NCBI GenBank assembly: GCA_026003195.1
Contig: BPGU01000002.1
Coordinates: 930,001 to 994,000, forward strand
Length of the DNA: 64,000 bases
Reading direction: 5' to 3'
Source: Armatimonadota bacterium
GTDB taxonomy: Bacteria; Armatimonadota; HRBIN16
This document shows positions 1 through 7,577 of this stretch, piece by piece. The notes under the pieces were generated by a model that saw only the letters and a list, made by a program, of their open reading frames with translations, did not search any database and was not told the DNA's origin. The number at the start of each line of letters is the position of its first letter. Position 1 is the first letter of the stretch. Both the position numbers and the translations under genes were made by a program.

Positions 1-256
1 TGAACTCTGGAGTCCATCGCCGCGCTGCTACGCTTTCACCCGACAGGTTCACCACCGCATCGGCGTCCGACAACACCTGCAGAAGCCCGTCGGGTTGCTC
101 GGGAGACCACTGGGTGATGCCCGCTCCCTGCGGTACCCGCCCCCTGGCGCGGGCAGCGTCACGTGTGAGCACCGCCACCTCGTGCCCCGCCAGCAGCAAC
201 TCCCGACACAACGCCTTACCGATGAAACCCGTACCACCAGCGATAATGACTCGCAA
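1..256 (-). CDS. TIGR01777 family NAD(P)-dependent epimerase, 3' end outside the window
   Basis: Reading the minus strand from a TTG at 256 gives a Rossmann-fold start, MRVIIAGGTGFIGKALCREL, with the GGTGFIG dinucleotide-binding loop at residues 7-13. Around residue 70 comes NLSGESVAARRWTPEF, which matches the NLAGESI...RWTPE signature of TIGR01777 (SDR39U1/YfcH-like) epimerases. The family binds NAD(P) and probably acts on a sugar-nucleotide-like substrate, but its substrate is unknown. The TTG start is preceded by GGAGGGAAGGCA, a good ribosome binding site, and no ATG or GTG fits better. About 85 codons are visible; the remaining two thirds lie left of the window. The gene is divergent from the URO-D-like gene at 345. 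Family assignment is confident, function is not. Confidence 0.85.
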   Translation of the reverse strand, partial: MRVIIAGGTGFIGKALCRELLLAGHEVAVLTRDAARARGRVPQGAGITQWSPEQPDGLLQVLSDADAVVNLSGESVAARRWTPEF

Positions 257-277
257 TGCCTTCCCTCCTTCCCTCTT

Positions 278-286
278 ATTATAGCA
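278..286 (-). promoter_or_regulatory. Extended -10 promoter of the epimerase gene
   Basis: On the minus strand the sequence TGCTATAAT fits the extended -10 consensus TGnTATAAT exactly. It sits about 20 bases upstream of the TTG start at 256. No convincing -35 hexamer is present, as often seen with extended -10 promoters. Confidence 0.5.
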
Positions 287-344
287 CCTTGCGCCTTCAC
301 AGCATATCATGTTACATTAGGGAAAACGGACATGGGAGGTTGCC

Positions 345-1385
345 GTGAGTTACACCATTGGCATGGAGGCGATACGCCTGCAATCGCCACGAAGGCTGGC
401 ACATACGGAATATTGCAGTCACTACGCGCTGGTGCGGGCGGTGACCGGTAAGGACCCGGTGAAGCACCCTGACGCCTGGCGCGAATTCCACGATGCATGG
501 GAGATAGACCTTCTCTGGGTAACCAACGACGGACCCGTTCCCTGGTCGCAACGCGGCAGAACCACCGACATGGGGCATGCAGAGTTCCTGGAAGGGGGCA
601 TCGACCGTCGCGACACCGTGCATTGCCCCTTCCGAGACGTCGAAGAGGTGTTGCAGTTCGACGCGGTGGAAGAGTACGGTCTGCCCGACATGGAGGAACT
701 GGTGCGCTACTACGAAGAGGCTTACCAACAGGGACAGACAGCCAACCCCAACCAGATATTCACGGGCGGATACTATAAGACCATCGTATCGGGAGCGATC
801 GAGGCGTTCGGCTGGGAAATGTTGCTGGAAGCTGCCGCCGATCGCGAGCGATTCGACAGGGTGCTGGAAAGCTTCTACCGATTGTCCCTGCACCATTATC
901 AGGCATGGGCGAAGACCTCTGCGCCGGTATTCATCTGCCACGACGATATGGTGTGGTCGGAGGGACCGTTCATGCACCCCGATTTTTACCGCTCCGCTAT
1001 CTTTCCGCGCTACGCGAAACTCTGGCAGGTGTTACACGAGGCAGGTAAGGTAGTGCTCTACTGCTCGGACGGCACGTGGACAGAGTTCGTGGACGACATC
1101 GCGCAGGCGGGAGCGGATGGATTCATCTTCGAACCCACCACCTCGCTGGACTATGTGGTGGAGCGATACGGTAAGACGCACGTCATCGTCGGTAGCAAGG
1201 TAGACGCTCGAACACTCACCTTTGGCACGCGCGAGCAGATACAGCAGGAGATCGACGAGACCCTGCGTATCGCTAAAGACTGCCTGGGTTTCATGTTCGC
1301 GGTCGGTAACCACATCCCCAGTAACGTACCTGTGGACAATGCACTGTTTTACTTCGACTACCTGAGCAAGCACTGGTGGAGGTAA
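345..1385 (+). CDS. Uroporphyrinogen decarboxylase (URO-D) fold protein, paralog A
   Basis: A 346-residue protein of the URO-D/MtaA superfamily, a TIM-barrel family that includes HemE and cobamide-dependent methyltransferases. It is not HemE: the HemE N-terminal substrate signature is absent. The middle has the family pattern of a barrel strand ending in ICHDDMVWSEGPFMHPDFY (about residues 193-211), followed by YCSDG near residue 240, where the methyltransferase members carry an HxCGD zinc-ligand motif. The tail GNHIPSNVPVDN matches the conserved C-terminal loop. Start is GTG at 345 with GGGAGGT 5 bases upstream; no ATG fits as well. It is monocistronic and divergent from the epimerase. Substrate is unknown; Armatimonadota carry many such genes. 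Possible roles are methyl transfer or decarboxylation of a modified aromatic or tetrapyrrole compound. Confidence 0.85.
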   Translation: MSYTIGMEAIRLQSPRRLAHTEYCSHYALVRAVTGKDPVKHPDAWREFHDAWEIDLLWVTNDGPVPWSQRGRTTDMGHAEFLEGGIDRRDTVHCPFRDVEEVLQFDAVEEYGLPDMEELVRYYEEAYQQGQTANPNQIFTGGYYKTIVSGAIEAFGWEMLLEAAADRERFDRVLESFYRLSLHHYQAWAKTSAPVFICHDDMVWSEGPFMHPDFYRSAIFPRYAKLWQVLHEAGKVVLYCSDGTWTEFVDDIAQAGADGFIFEPTTSLDYVVERYGKTHVIVGSKVDARTLTFGTREQIQQEIDETLRIAKDCLGFMFAVGNHIPSNVPVDNALFYFDYLSKHWWR

Positions 1386-1442
1386 GCTAGTCGTCTGTCA
1401 ATCCTGATCGTTCTGAGTGTAACAGGATGGCAAAGTCATCCT

Positions 1443-1495
1443 TGTCATTCTGAGCGCAAGCGAAGAATCTCGTTATAGCGACACTTGGAGATGCT
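1443..1495. repeat. Dispersed intergenic repeat, TCATTCTGAG...GAAGAATCT family
   Basis: The intergenic stretch 1386-1577 carries TGTCATTCTGAGCGCAAGCG followed by AAGAATCTCG and, 18 bases on, AGATGCT. A related copy with the same order of blocks lies at 47247-47318. The blocks CATTCTGAG and GAAGAATCT are familiar from intergenic repeats of several bacterial phyla. Just upstream, ACAGGATG and CATCCTTGT form an imperfect stem that may belong to the same element. Nothing else is seen in this 192-base gap. Confidence 0.55.
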
Positions 1496-1577
1496 CCACT
1501 GATGATTAGCACGAAAAAATTGGTTTGCGCCATCTGAAACAGCAATACTTGGTATTGCAAGAGAGAACCTTGACGAA

Positions 1578-2582
1578 CTACTCGCTACCTCTTGCGTAGG
1601 GAGCGCAAACAGGATCACCCACCACGATGTCCTTCCAGAACAGGTAGGGCGTTGCCATCCAGAAGCTCTCGGCAAGGGTGTAGCCGTCGGTGTAGCGGTC
1701 GAAGAGGATGTCGGCGCGACAGAGAGCGTCGGCGTACGGTTCGGAGACATACCCCTTCACGCCTGTGACACCCACCTTGATCAGGTCGGCAATCAGCGAC
1801 TGCCCTTTGTCGGTGGGCAGGAACGTGCGTGCGCTGGTGGACACAGCGGTCTCAGCAATGGCTCCCGGCAGGAAGGTGTTGCTCAGATAGAGCTCTTTTT
1901 TGTACTGCGGGTCGTTGCTTCCCCAGGAGTAATAGCCCATCAGCCCCTTCTGGTTGCCGATGAACTCTCTGGTATCGTCCAGCAGAACGCGCAGCTTCTT
2001 GCGCTGCAACAGCTGGGCGGCGCGGCGCATCGACTCGTTCACCTCGCCGTACGCACTGCGCTGATGGGAGGGGCTGATATCCAGCAGAAACAAGCCGTCT
2101 GCACGTCGTGCTTTCAGAGCACGCTGTAGCAAGGCATCGGCATCGGCGAAGGTGTAACCATCCAGGCGGGTGGCAAGGTATAAACCGCCGTACCGTGAGG
2201 ATGAGAACGGTTCCTGCCTGCCAAAGTAGGGGTTACGGCTACGCACAGATACCGACAGGTTCATGCACATCAGCAGGCTGTCCACCGAAAAGCCGCGCTG
2301 GGCGGTTTTAATCGGTACGCCTTTGACCACAAGCAGGAAGTCTACCTTTTCGGCGAGTTTGCGTTCTCGCAGCGCCTTACGCACAGACGCCTGGATGTCG
2401 GTGAGGTAGTCGCCTTCAGGAATGCTCTCGGAGGTTGTGCAGTTGAGCAGGATGAGATGTTCCTCTGGCACTGCCCGGTCGCGGCAGTACTGGCGTGCCA
2501 GCTTTTCCGATTCGGGCTGAGCACGGTTGGCAATGACCACTACTCTACGACCGGGCGGGTTTGCCAGAGGCTGGAATCGCAT
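1578..2582 (-). CDS. TIGR03790 family protein
   Basis: A 334-residue protein matching the TIGR03790 family of unknown function. Recognisable elements are the opening ANRAQPESEKLARQYCRDR followed by VPEEHLI, then DFLLVVKGVPIK near residue 83, a tyrosine-rich segment RYGGLYLATRLDGYT, the glycine-rich GLMGYYSWGSND near 215, and VGDPVCAPYA at the C-terminus. No signal peptide or membrane segment is visible at this start, though many family members are exported. The start ATG at 2582 has GAGGAG 8 bases upstream, and the ribosome binding site overlaps the stop region of the PilT gene (11 bases between the two genes), so it is the last gene of the pil operon. Its placement behind three PilT ATPases hints at a link with pilus or surface function, but this is inference. 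Confidence 0.85.
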   Translation of the reverse strand: MRFQPLANPPGRRVVVIANRAQPESEKLARQYCRDRAVPEEHLILLNCTTSESIPEGDYLTDIQASVRKALRERKLAEKVDFLLVVKGVPIKTAQRGFSVDSLLMCMNLSVSVRSRNPYFGRQEPFSSSRYGGLYLATRLDGYTFADADALLQRALKARRADGLFLLDISPSHQRSAYGEVNESMRRAAQLLQRKKLRVLLDDTREFIGNQKGLMGYYSWGSNDPQYKKELYLSNTFLPGAIAETAVSTSARTFLPTDKGQSLIADLIKVGVTGVKGYVSEPYADALCRADILFDRYTDGYTLAESFWMATPYLFWKDIVVGDPVCAPYARGSE

Positions 2583-2593
2583 GGCGCCTCTCC

Positions 2594-3724
2594 TCAGCTT
2601 CCCATGGCACGCGCTCCTGCCATCGTCGGTGCACCAGCAGGGCGCTGTGCCTGAAGCTGGTCTATTCCCAGCAGAGCGTTGAACTCCTTGATGTCTTTCG
2701 CCTTCGCCAGAGCCTCCTCGTAGGTGACGATGCCGCGTTTCACCAGCGATGCCAGCGACTGGTCCAGCGTCATCATCCCCTGCTTGGTTCCCGTCTGTAT
2801 CAGCGAGGTGAGCTGATAGGTCTTCGCTTCACGGATGAGGTTACGCACGGCGGATGTTCCCACCAACACCTCGAACGCCGCGATGCGCCCCTTGCCGTCC
2901 GCCCGCTTACACAGCGTCTGCGAGATCACGCCCACCAGGTTCACCGACAGCTGCATGCGGATTTGCTGTTGCTGGTGAAGTGGGAACACGTCGATCACGC
3001 GGTCTACCGTTTGCACTGCGTCGGGCGTGTGCAGGGTTCCGAACACCAGGTGCCCCGTTTCGGCGGCAGTGATGGCGAGGTGGATGGTCTCCAGGTCGCG
3101 CATCTCGCCCACCAGAATCACGTCGGGGTCCTGACGCAGTACGAACTTCAGCGCGTTGGCGAACGAGTGGGTATCGGTGTCCAGCTCGCGCTGATTGACC
3201 AGAGCCACCTTCGGCTCGTGCACAAACTCTATCGGGTCTTCTACCGTGACGATATGCACCGGGAAGTTTTCGTTGATATAGTGCAGCATCGCCGCCTGTG
3301 TCGTGGACTTGCCTGAGCCTGCGGGACCGGTCACCAGCACCAGCCCACGCGGTCGCTCGGCGAAGTAGCGGCACACGGGCGGCAGGTGCAGTTCCTCCAT
3401 CGTCTGAATACGATAGGGGATGACGCGGAACGCCGCTTGCACGTTGCCACGCTGCTGATAGATATTACCGCGGAAGCGTGACAGCCCCTTCACCTCGTAG
3501 GCGAAGTCCAGCTCCAGCTCTTTCTCGAATCGCTCGCGTTGCGCTGGCGAGATAACGCTAAAGCACAGATCGCGTACCTGTTCGGGGCTGAGCCTGCCGT
3601 ACTCTTCCATCGGGTACAGGTCGCCGTAAATGCGCACCATCGGATACTGATTTGCCTTCAGATGCAGGTCGGAACCGTCTCGTTGCACCACTTTGGTCAA
3701 AAGCTCGTCTACGGTAACCGTCAT
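2594..3724 (-). CDS. pilT: PilT-type twisting motility ATPase, paralog 1
   Basis: A 376-residue secretion-superfamily ATPase of the PilT branch. The N-terminal PAS-like domain opens with LLTKVVQRDGSDLHLKANQ, typical of PilT/PilU. Walker A is GPAGSGKSTT (about residues 133-142), the Asp box is TVEDPIEFVHEPK, Walker B is VILVGEMRDLET and the His box is TGHLVFGTLHT. The C-terminal VRNLIREAKT corresponds to the AIRNLIRE motif of retraction ATPases. PilT hexamers in the cytoplasm power depolymerisation of type IV pilus fibres. It follows the SpoU methyltransferase gene with an ATGA overlap, so translation is probably coupled. The C-terminal tail after residue 355 is Ala/Pro rich and unlike the other two paralogs. 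Confidence 0.93.
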   Translation of the reverse strand: MTVTVDELLTKVVQRDGSDLHLKANQYPMVRIYGDLYPMEEYGRLSPEQVRDLCFSVISPAQRERFEKELELDFAYEVKGLSRFRGNIYQQRGNVQAAFRVIPYRIQTMEELHLPPVCRYFAERPRGLVLVTGPAGSGKSTTQAAMLHYINENFPVHIVTVEDPIEFVHEPKVALVNQRELDTDTHSFANALKFVLRQDPDVILVGEMRDLETIHLAITAAETGHLVFGTLHTPDAVQTVDRVIDVFPLHQQQQIRMQLSVNLVGVISQTLCKRADGKGRIAAFEVLVGTSAVRNLIREAKTYQLTSLIQTGTKQGMMTLDQSLASLVKRGIVTYEEALAKAKDIKEFNALLGIDQLQAQRPAGAPTMAGARAMGS

Positions 3725-4359
3725 GGTTCATCTCCCTGTGTTTGCTCAGTGTTTGGGATAGATAGCAGTTTTCGGGAAACCGCTCGCGCGGGTATAAAGT
3801 TCGGGTTCACTCGCTGTCGGTAGGCAGTCGCGATGGCATGGACACAGATGCCTGTAGCCACCGCGACGTTCAGCGAGGTCGTGGCGCCGTAAAGCGGTAT
3901 AGCCACACACTGTTCGCATTCCGCCAGCACATCGGGCGGCACACCGTGCAGCTCCTCGCCGATGACCAGTGCGATGGGAAACCGCCACTCCATGCGCTCC
4001 AGCGGGATAGCCTGCTCGCCCAGATGTAGCGCCACGATGCTGTAGCCTTTTGTCCGCAGGGAACGAATTTCTTCCAGCGGGTAGCCCCAACGGTGCGGTT
4101 GCCACTTTTCTGCCCCTACCGCTCCTGCGTAGTTCTTCTCGCGCCCGTCGCACCGGCTGAATACCACTTCTTGTACCCGGAAAGCCTCGGCGATACGTAA
4201 GATGTTGCCGTGGTTGATTTCCTTATCCAGATAGCTGCACACAATCACCAGCGGTAGCCGGGGCAGACTGGGCAACCTCTCGCGCAGTCCGGGGTCGGTT
4301 TCTGGTCGCCCGCTGGCTTCCCATTCGCGGCGTATATGTTCGGGCACGGTGGCGTTCAT
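3721..4359 (-). CDS. SpoU/TrmH family RNA 2'-O-methyltransferase
   Basis: A SPOUT-fold RNA ribose methyltransferase of about 212 residues. Its three SpoU motifs are clear: NHGNILRIAEAF (motif 1, RNA-binding Asn and Arg), ALVIGEELHGVP (motif 2) and IPLYGATTSLNVAVATGI (motif 3, knotted SAM-binding loop). The enzyme methylates a ribose in tRNA or rRNA using S-adenosylmethionine; which nucleotide cannot be told. I chose the ATG at 4359, one base after the stop of the upstream pilT gene, with AGGT 5 bases upstream. A GTG at 4374 would add five residues (MFRYS) but has no ribosome binding site. Its 3' end overlaps the next pilT gene by ATGA. An RNA-modifying enzyme inside a run of pilT genes is unusual. 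Confidence 0.9.
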   Translation of the reverse strand: MNATVPEHIRREWEASGRPETDPGLRERLPSLPRLPLVIVCSYLDKEINHGNILRIAEAFRVQEVVFSRCDGREKNYAGAVGAEKWQPHRWGYPLEEIRSLRTKGYSIVALHLGEQAIPLERMEWRFPIALVIGEELHGVPPDVLAECEQCVAIPLYGATTSLNVAVATGICVHAIATAYRQRVNPNFIPARAVSRKLLSIPNTEQTQGDEP

Positions 4360-4360
4360 G

Positions 4361-5437
4361 CTATACCTGAACACCTGCCATCATGCGCTGGGCACGCTGT
4401 TCGAAGTCGCGCGGGTTGGAAGACTTGGCGATAGCGTCTTCGAAGTCTACCAGTCCCTTGCGCACCAGATTCAGCAAGCAGCTGTCCAGCGTCTGCATCC
4501 CGTACTCTGCACCGGTCTGGATGTCCATGTAGAGCTGGTGGGTTTTGCCTTCACGAATCAGGTTGCGCACTGAGGGGGTTGCTACCATCAGTTCAAACGC
4601 CGCCACGCGCCCTGTGCCCTGTGCGTTCGGAAGCAGGGTTTGGGACAATACCCCCACCAGCACCACCGACAGCTGCATCCGTATCTGCTGTTGCTGCTCC
4701 GGTGGAAACACGTCCACGATGCGGTCGATGGTCTGGGGGGCGTCCTGCGTGTGTACGGTGGACATGACAAGGTGCCCGGTTTCGGCGGCGGTGATGGCGA
4801 GGTGAATGGTCTCCAGGTCGCGCATCTCGCCTACCAGAATCACGTCCGGGTTCTGGCGCATCACGTGGCGCAGCGCATCGGCGAAGGAGTGGGTGTCCAC
4901 GCCCAGCTCGCGCTGGTTGATGATGGAGAGTTTATCGTGATGCATGTATTCAATGGGGTCTTCGATGGTCATGATGTGGCAGCGCTTATGCGTGTTGATA
5001 TGGTCAATCATCGCCGCCAGCGAAGTGGACTTCCCTGAACCAGTGGGACCGGTGACCAGGAGCAGCCCTCGCGGACGCATACAGAGCTCTTTGACCGCCG
5101 GTGGCATCAGCAGCTCGTCGATAGTGCGAATGCGGAAGGGTATCAGACGCAGCGCCGCCCCCACGCACCGCTGTTGCCAAAACATGTTCACGCGGAACCG
5201 CGCCAGCCCCGGTACCTCGTACGAGAGGTCGAGCTCTTTGTCGCGTTCCAATCGCTGTTTGCGTTCCTCGTTGAGGATAGCGTAAAGCAAGTTTTTCACA
5301 TCTTCGGCGGTGAGGCGCGGCAGGTCGGTGCGCTTCAGGTCGCCGTGAACGCGCAGGATAGGTGGTTCTCCCGCGCGCAGGTGAAGGTCGGATGCATCGC
5401 GCTGCACCACCATGCGCAAGAGGTCGTCTATATGCAT
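4361..5437 (-). CDS. pilT: PilT-type twisting motility ATPase, paralog 2
   Basis: A 358-residue PilT-branch ATPase. It opens MHIDDLLRMVVQRDASDLHL, has Walker A GPTGSGKSTS near residue 128, the Asp box TIEDPIEYMHHDK, Walker B VILVGEMRDLET, the His box TGHLVMSTVHT, and VRNLIREGKT near the C-terminus. All motifs for ATP hydrolysis and for the retraction function are intact. It is clearly a paralog of the genes on both sides, closer to paralog 1 than to paralog 3 in the stretch DLETIHLAITAAETGHLV. The start ATG at 5437 is preceded by GGGAGG at a rather long spacing of 12 bases. The next gene starts one base beyond its stop, so expression is operon-based. Confidence 0.93.
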   Translation of the reverse strand: MHIDDLLRMVVQRDASDLHLRAGEPPILRVHGDLKRTDLPRLTAEDVKNLLYAILNEERKQRLERDKELDLSYEVPGLARFRVNMFWQQRCVGAALRLIPFRIRTIDELLMPPAVKELCMRPRGLLLVTGPTGSGKSTSLAAMIDHINTHKRCHIMTIEDPIEYMHHDKLSIINQRELGVDTHSFADALRHVMRQNPDVILVGEMRDLETIHLAITAAETGHLVMSTVHTQDAPQTIDRIVDVFPPEQQQQIRMQLSVVLVGVLSQTLLPNAQGTGRVAAFELMVATPSVRNLIREGKTHQLYMDIQTGAEYGMQTLDSCLLNLVRKGLVDFEDAIAKSSNPRDFEQRAQRMMAGVQV

Positions 5438-5483
5438 ACTCTGTGTTTTCCTCCCAATATCGGCTGTAGGTGCTCCACAATGA

Positions 5484-6542
5484 TTAGCGCCGAAGCATTT
5501 GACGCAGCTCGGTCAGGTTGCCCGCGTATGCCAGCGCATCCTCCTCGGTGATCAGCCCCTGTTTCACGTACTTGTACAGGCACTGGTTCATCGTCTGCAT
5601 TCCCCAGAACTGCCCTTCCTCGATGGCGCTGTAGATTTGCCCGACGCGCCCCTCCTCGATCAGTTTGGCAATGGTGGGGGTGGAGATCATCACTTCCACC
5701 GCGGCGATTCGTCCACTGCCGTCTTTCAGGGGCACCAGCTTCTGCGAGATGATGCCTCGCAGGGAGTTCGACAGACGCATACAAATCTGGGGCTTGTCGT
5801 GAGGTGGGAACATGTTGATGATACGGTCCATCGTCTCCGCCGCGCTCGGCGTGTGCACCGTCGAGAAGACCAGGTGTCCGGTCTCCGCCGCCTGCAGGGC
5901 GACATGCATGGTCTCGATGTCGCGCATCTCACCGATGAGAATCACGTCTGGGCTTTCGCGCACCACGTACTTCAGGGCGTCGCTGAAGCTATCGGTGTCG
6001 ATGCCCACCTCGCGCTGGCTGACGATGGCGAGTTTATCCGGGTGCACGAACTCGATGGGGTCCTCAATAGTGACGATGTGGCAGCGGCGATTGCTGTTGA
6101 TCAGGTCAATCATCGCCGCCAGAGTAGTGGACTTTCCACAGCCGGTCGGACCGGTCACCAGCACCAGACCCTGCCGCTGTTTGGCGAGTTCGGCAACTGC
6201 CGGCGGCATCTTCAGCTCTTCCAGGGTGTAGATGCTCAACGGGATGAGGCGGCACACCATCGCGATGCTGCCTCGTTGCTGGTAGATGTTGGCGCGCACG
6301 CGGGTGATGCCCTCAATCGTGAAGGCGAGGTCCAGCTCGTGTCGGTGTTCAAACCGACCGATTTGCTCGTGTGTCATCACGCTGTAAGCCAGATTGCGCG
6401 TGTCATCCGCCGACAGCGGAGGCAGGTCCATCGGCTGAATCCTGCCGTGCACCCGCAACGTGGGCGGCGTGTTTTCCTTGATGAACAGGTCTGAAGCTTT
6501 GACCGACGCACCGTAGCGCAGTAACTCGCTCAGTTCCAACAT
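5484..6542 (-). CDS. pilT: PilT-type twisting motility ATPase, paralog 3
   Basis: A 352-residue PilT-branch ATPase, the first ATPase of the operon. It opens MLELSELLRYGASVKASDLF, with the N-terminal domain followed by Walker A GPTGCGKSTT near residue 128, Asp box TIEDPIEFVHPDK, Walker B VILIGEMRDIET and His box TGHLVFSTVHT. The C-terminal retraction motif is diverged: TIAKLIEEGRVGQ in place of VRNLIREGKT. It may therefore be a PilU-like accessory ATPase rather than the main retraction motor; that is inference. It begins 6 bases after the membrane-anchored protein gene at 6549 and is separated from paralog 2 by 46 bases that hold no obvious promoter or terminator. Confidence 0.92.
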   Translation of the reverse strand: MLELSELLRYGASVKASDLFIKENTPPTLRVHGRIQPMDLPPLSADDTRNLAYSVMTHEQIGRFEHRHELDLAFTIEGITRVRANIYQQRGSIAMVCRLIPLSIYTLEELKMPPAVAELAKQRQGLVLVTGPTGCGKSTTLAAMIDLINSNRRCHIVTIEDPIEFVHPDKLAIVSQREVGIDTDSFSDALKYVVRESPDVILIGEMRDIETMHVALQAAETGHLVFSTVHTPSAAETMDRIINMFPPHDKPQICMRLSNSLRGIISQKLVPLKDGSGRIAAVEVMISTPTIAKLIEEGRVGQIYSAIEEGQFWGMQTMNQCLYKYVKQGLITEEDALAYAGNLTELRQMLRR

Positions 6543-6548
6543 CGGCGT

Positions 6549-7328
6549 TTATCCCTCTCTTGTGGATTCATGACGTTGTGCAGATGCCGGTAAACGGGAA
6601 GAGTGGCGCATTGCCCAGCGCATCACCAGATACGCCAGCGCTCCCAGCGCCAGCGAGACCAGCGCCCAGCCTGCGATTCGCCACATCAGCGCGGTTTCCT
6701 TTCGCGGCTCTTGCGCCGGTTGTCGCTGTTCCACAGGTTGATGAAAGGGCACTCGCAGGTCCACATCGGCAGCGTGTCTCCAGATACGTACCTGATACCG
6801 GTAGACGCCGGGCGTGTAGATGAGTTTCACCTGCAAGTCGCGCGTTGTCCATTCACGCAAGCCCTGAAAAGGCATTTCTCCCTGCACCAGAAAGTATATC
6901 TCAAAAGCGTCTAAATCCGAGAAGGCGCGCAAGAAGGGCTCCACCGGTAAACCGCCGCTATTGCGGTCGATAACGTTGCGGGCACGTCCAATCACGTCGG
7001 TCATGGGGGGCAACGGGGTGCCAGCGATGCTGCGGGGCGACTCCGTACGCACTTTCAACAGTTTCCCCTGCCAGCCTCCATAGCGTAGCAGGCGTTCAAA
7101 TCGCTCCCTGGCTTCTTTTTCGGGCACGACAGTGTTGTAGGCGAAGGTCAGGCGATCCTCGCCGGTACCTGTGGAGACGACGACGATAGTCACTTGCGGA
7201 GGAGTCTGCTGCGCCGTGACAGCCCCCATGAGGAGACAGATGAGTAGAGCCTGCAGCATAGAACGCATTGGCGTATCGATAAAACTCCCTTTGTGAAATT
7301 CACCTCTGGCAACGGCGCAACAGCTCAT
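6549..7328 (-). CDS. Exported protein with C-terminal membrane anchor, first gene of the pil operon
   Basis: A 259-residue protein that I do not recognise. A hydrophobic segment MLQALLICLLMGAVTAQQ at residues 24-41 looks like a signal peptide with a cleavage site after AVTA. The bulk (about 45-215) would lie outside the membrane and has mixed alpha/beta character. A single strong transmembrane segment, WRIAGWALVSLALGALAYLV (about 219-238), is followed by a basic tail, giving a type I membrane topology. The GTG-free start ATG at 7328 has AGGA 7 bases upstream but gives a long n-region; an ATG at 7268 (MRSMLQALL) gives a more normal signal peptide without a good ribosome binding site. Position ahead of three pilT genes suggests a surface role. 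The promoter at 7379-7408 lies directly upstream. Confidence 0.75.
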   Translation of the reverse strand: MSCCAVARGEFHKGSFIDTPMRSMLQALLICLLMGAVTAQQTPPQVTIVVVSTGTGEDRLTFAYNTVVPEKEARERFERLLRYGGWQGKLLKVRTESPRSIAGTPLPPMTDVIGRARNVIDRNSGGLPVEPFLRAFSDLDAFEIYFLVQGEMPFQGLREWTTRDLQVKLIYTPGVYRYQVRIWRHAADVDLRVPFHQPVEQRQPAQEPRKETALMWRIAGWALVSLALGALAYLVMRWAMRHSSRLPASAQRHESTREG

Positions 7329-7378
7329 GACGCTTCCTGCTCAGCGTTTGTGATGATACCTGCCCAAGATACACACTG

Positions 7379-7408
7379 ATTGTATCAAAAGGGAGGGTGA
7401 AAGGTCAA
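7379..7408 (-). promoter_or_regulatory. Sigma-70-like promoter of the pil operon
   Basis: Minus strand: TTGACC (7408-7403), an 18-base spacer, then TACAAT (7384-7379). TGA directly before TACAAT adds an extended -10. It lies about 50 bases upstream of the ATG at 7328. The rest of the 249-base gap between this operon and ackA holds no further recognisable element; a weak inverted repeat GGAGCA/TGCTCC spans 7423-7453. Confidence 0.65.
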
Positions 7409-7577
7409 GGGAGGGGTATCCGGGAGCAGGTGAACAGCGGTCTGGTTTGCTCCTTGCACCCTGAGTCGTCTGTGCGGGTATCCTGTTTTTGCAGGAGAAC
7501 GCTGCCTCTGCCTGCAAATATACAAGTACATAAGCGGTTCCAGGCAACTGCAGAAAGAGAACCGGAGGAACATTTCG

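Noticed and set aside
7423-7453. Inverted repeat GGAGCA/TGCTCC before ackA as a terminator or operator
   Set aside because: Only six base pairs with a 19-base loop and no T tract; too weak to call.
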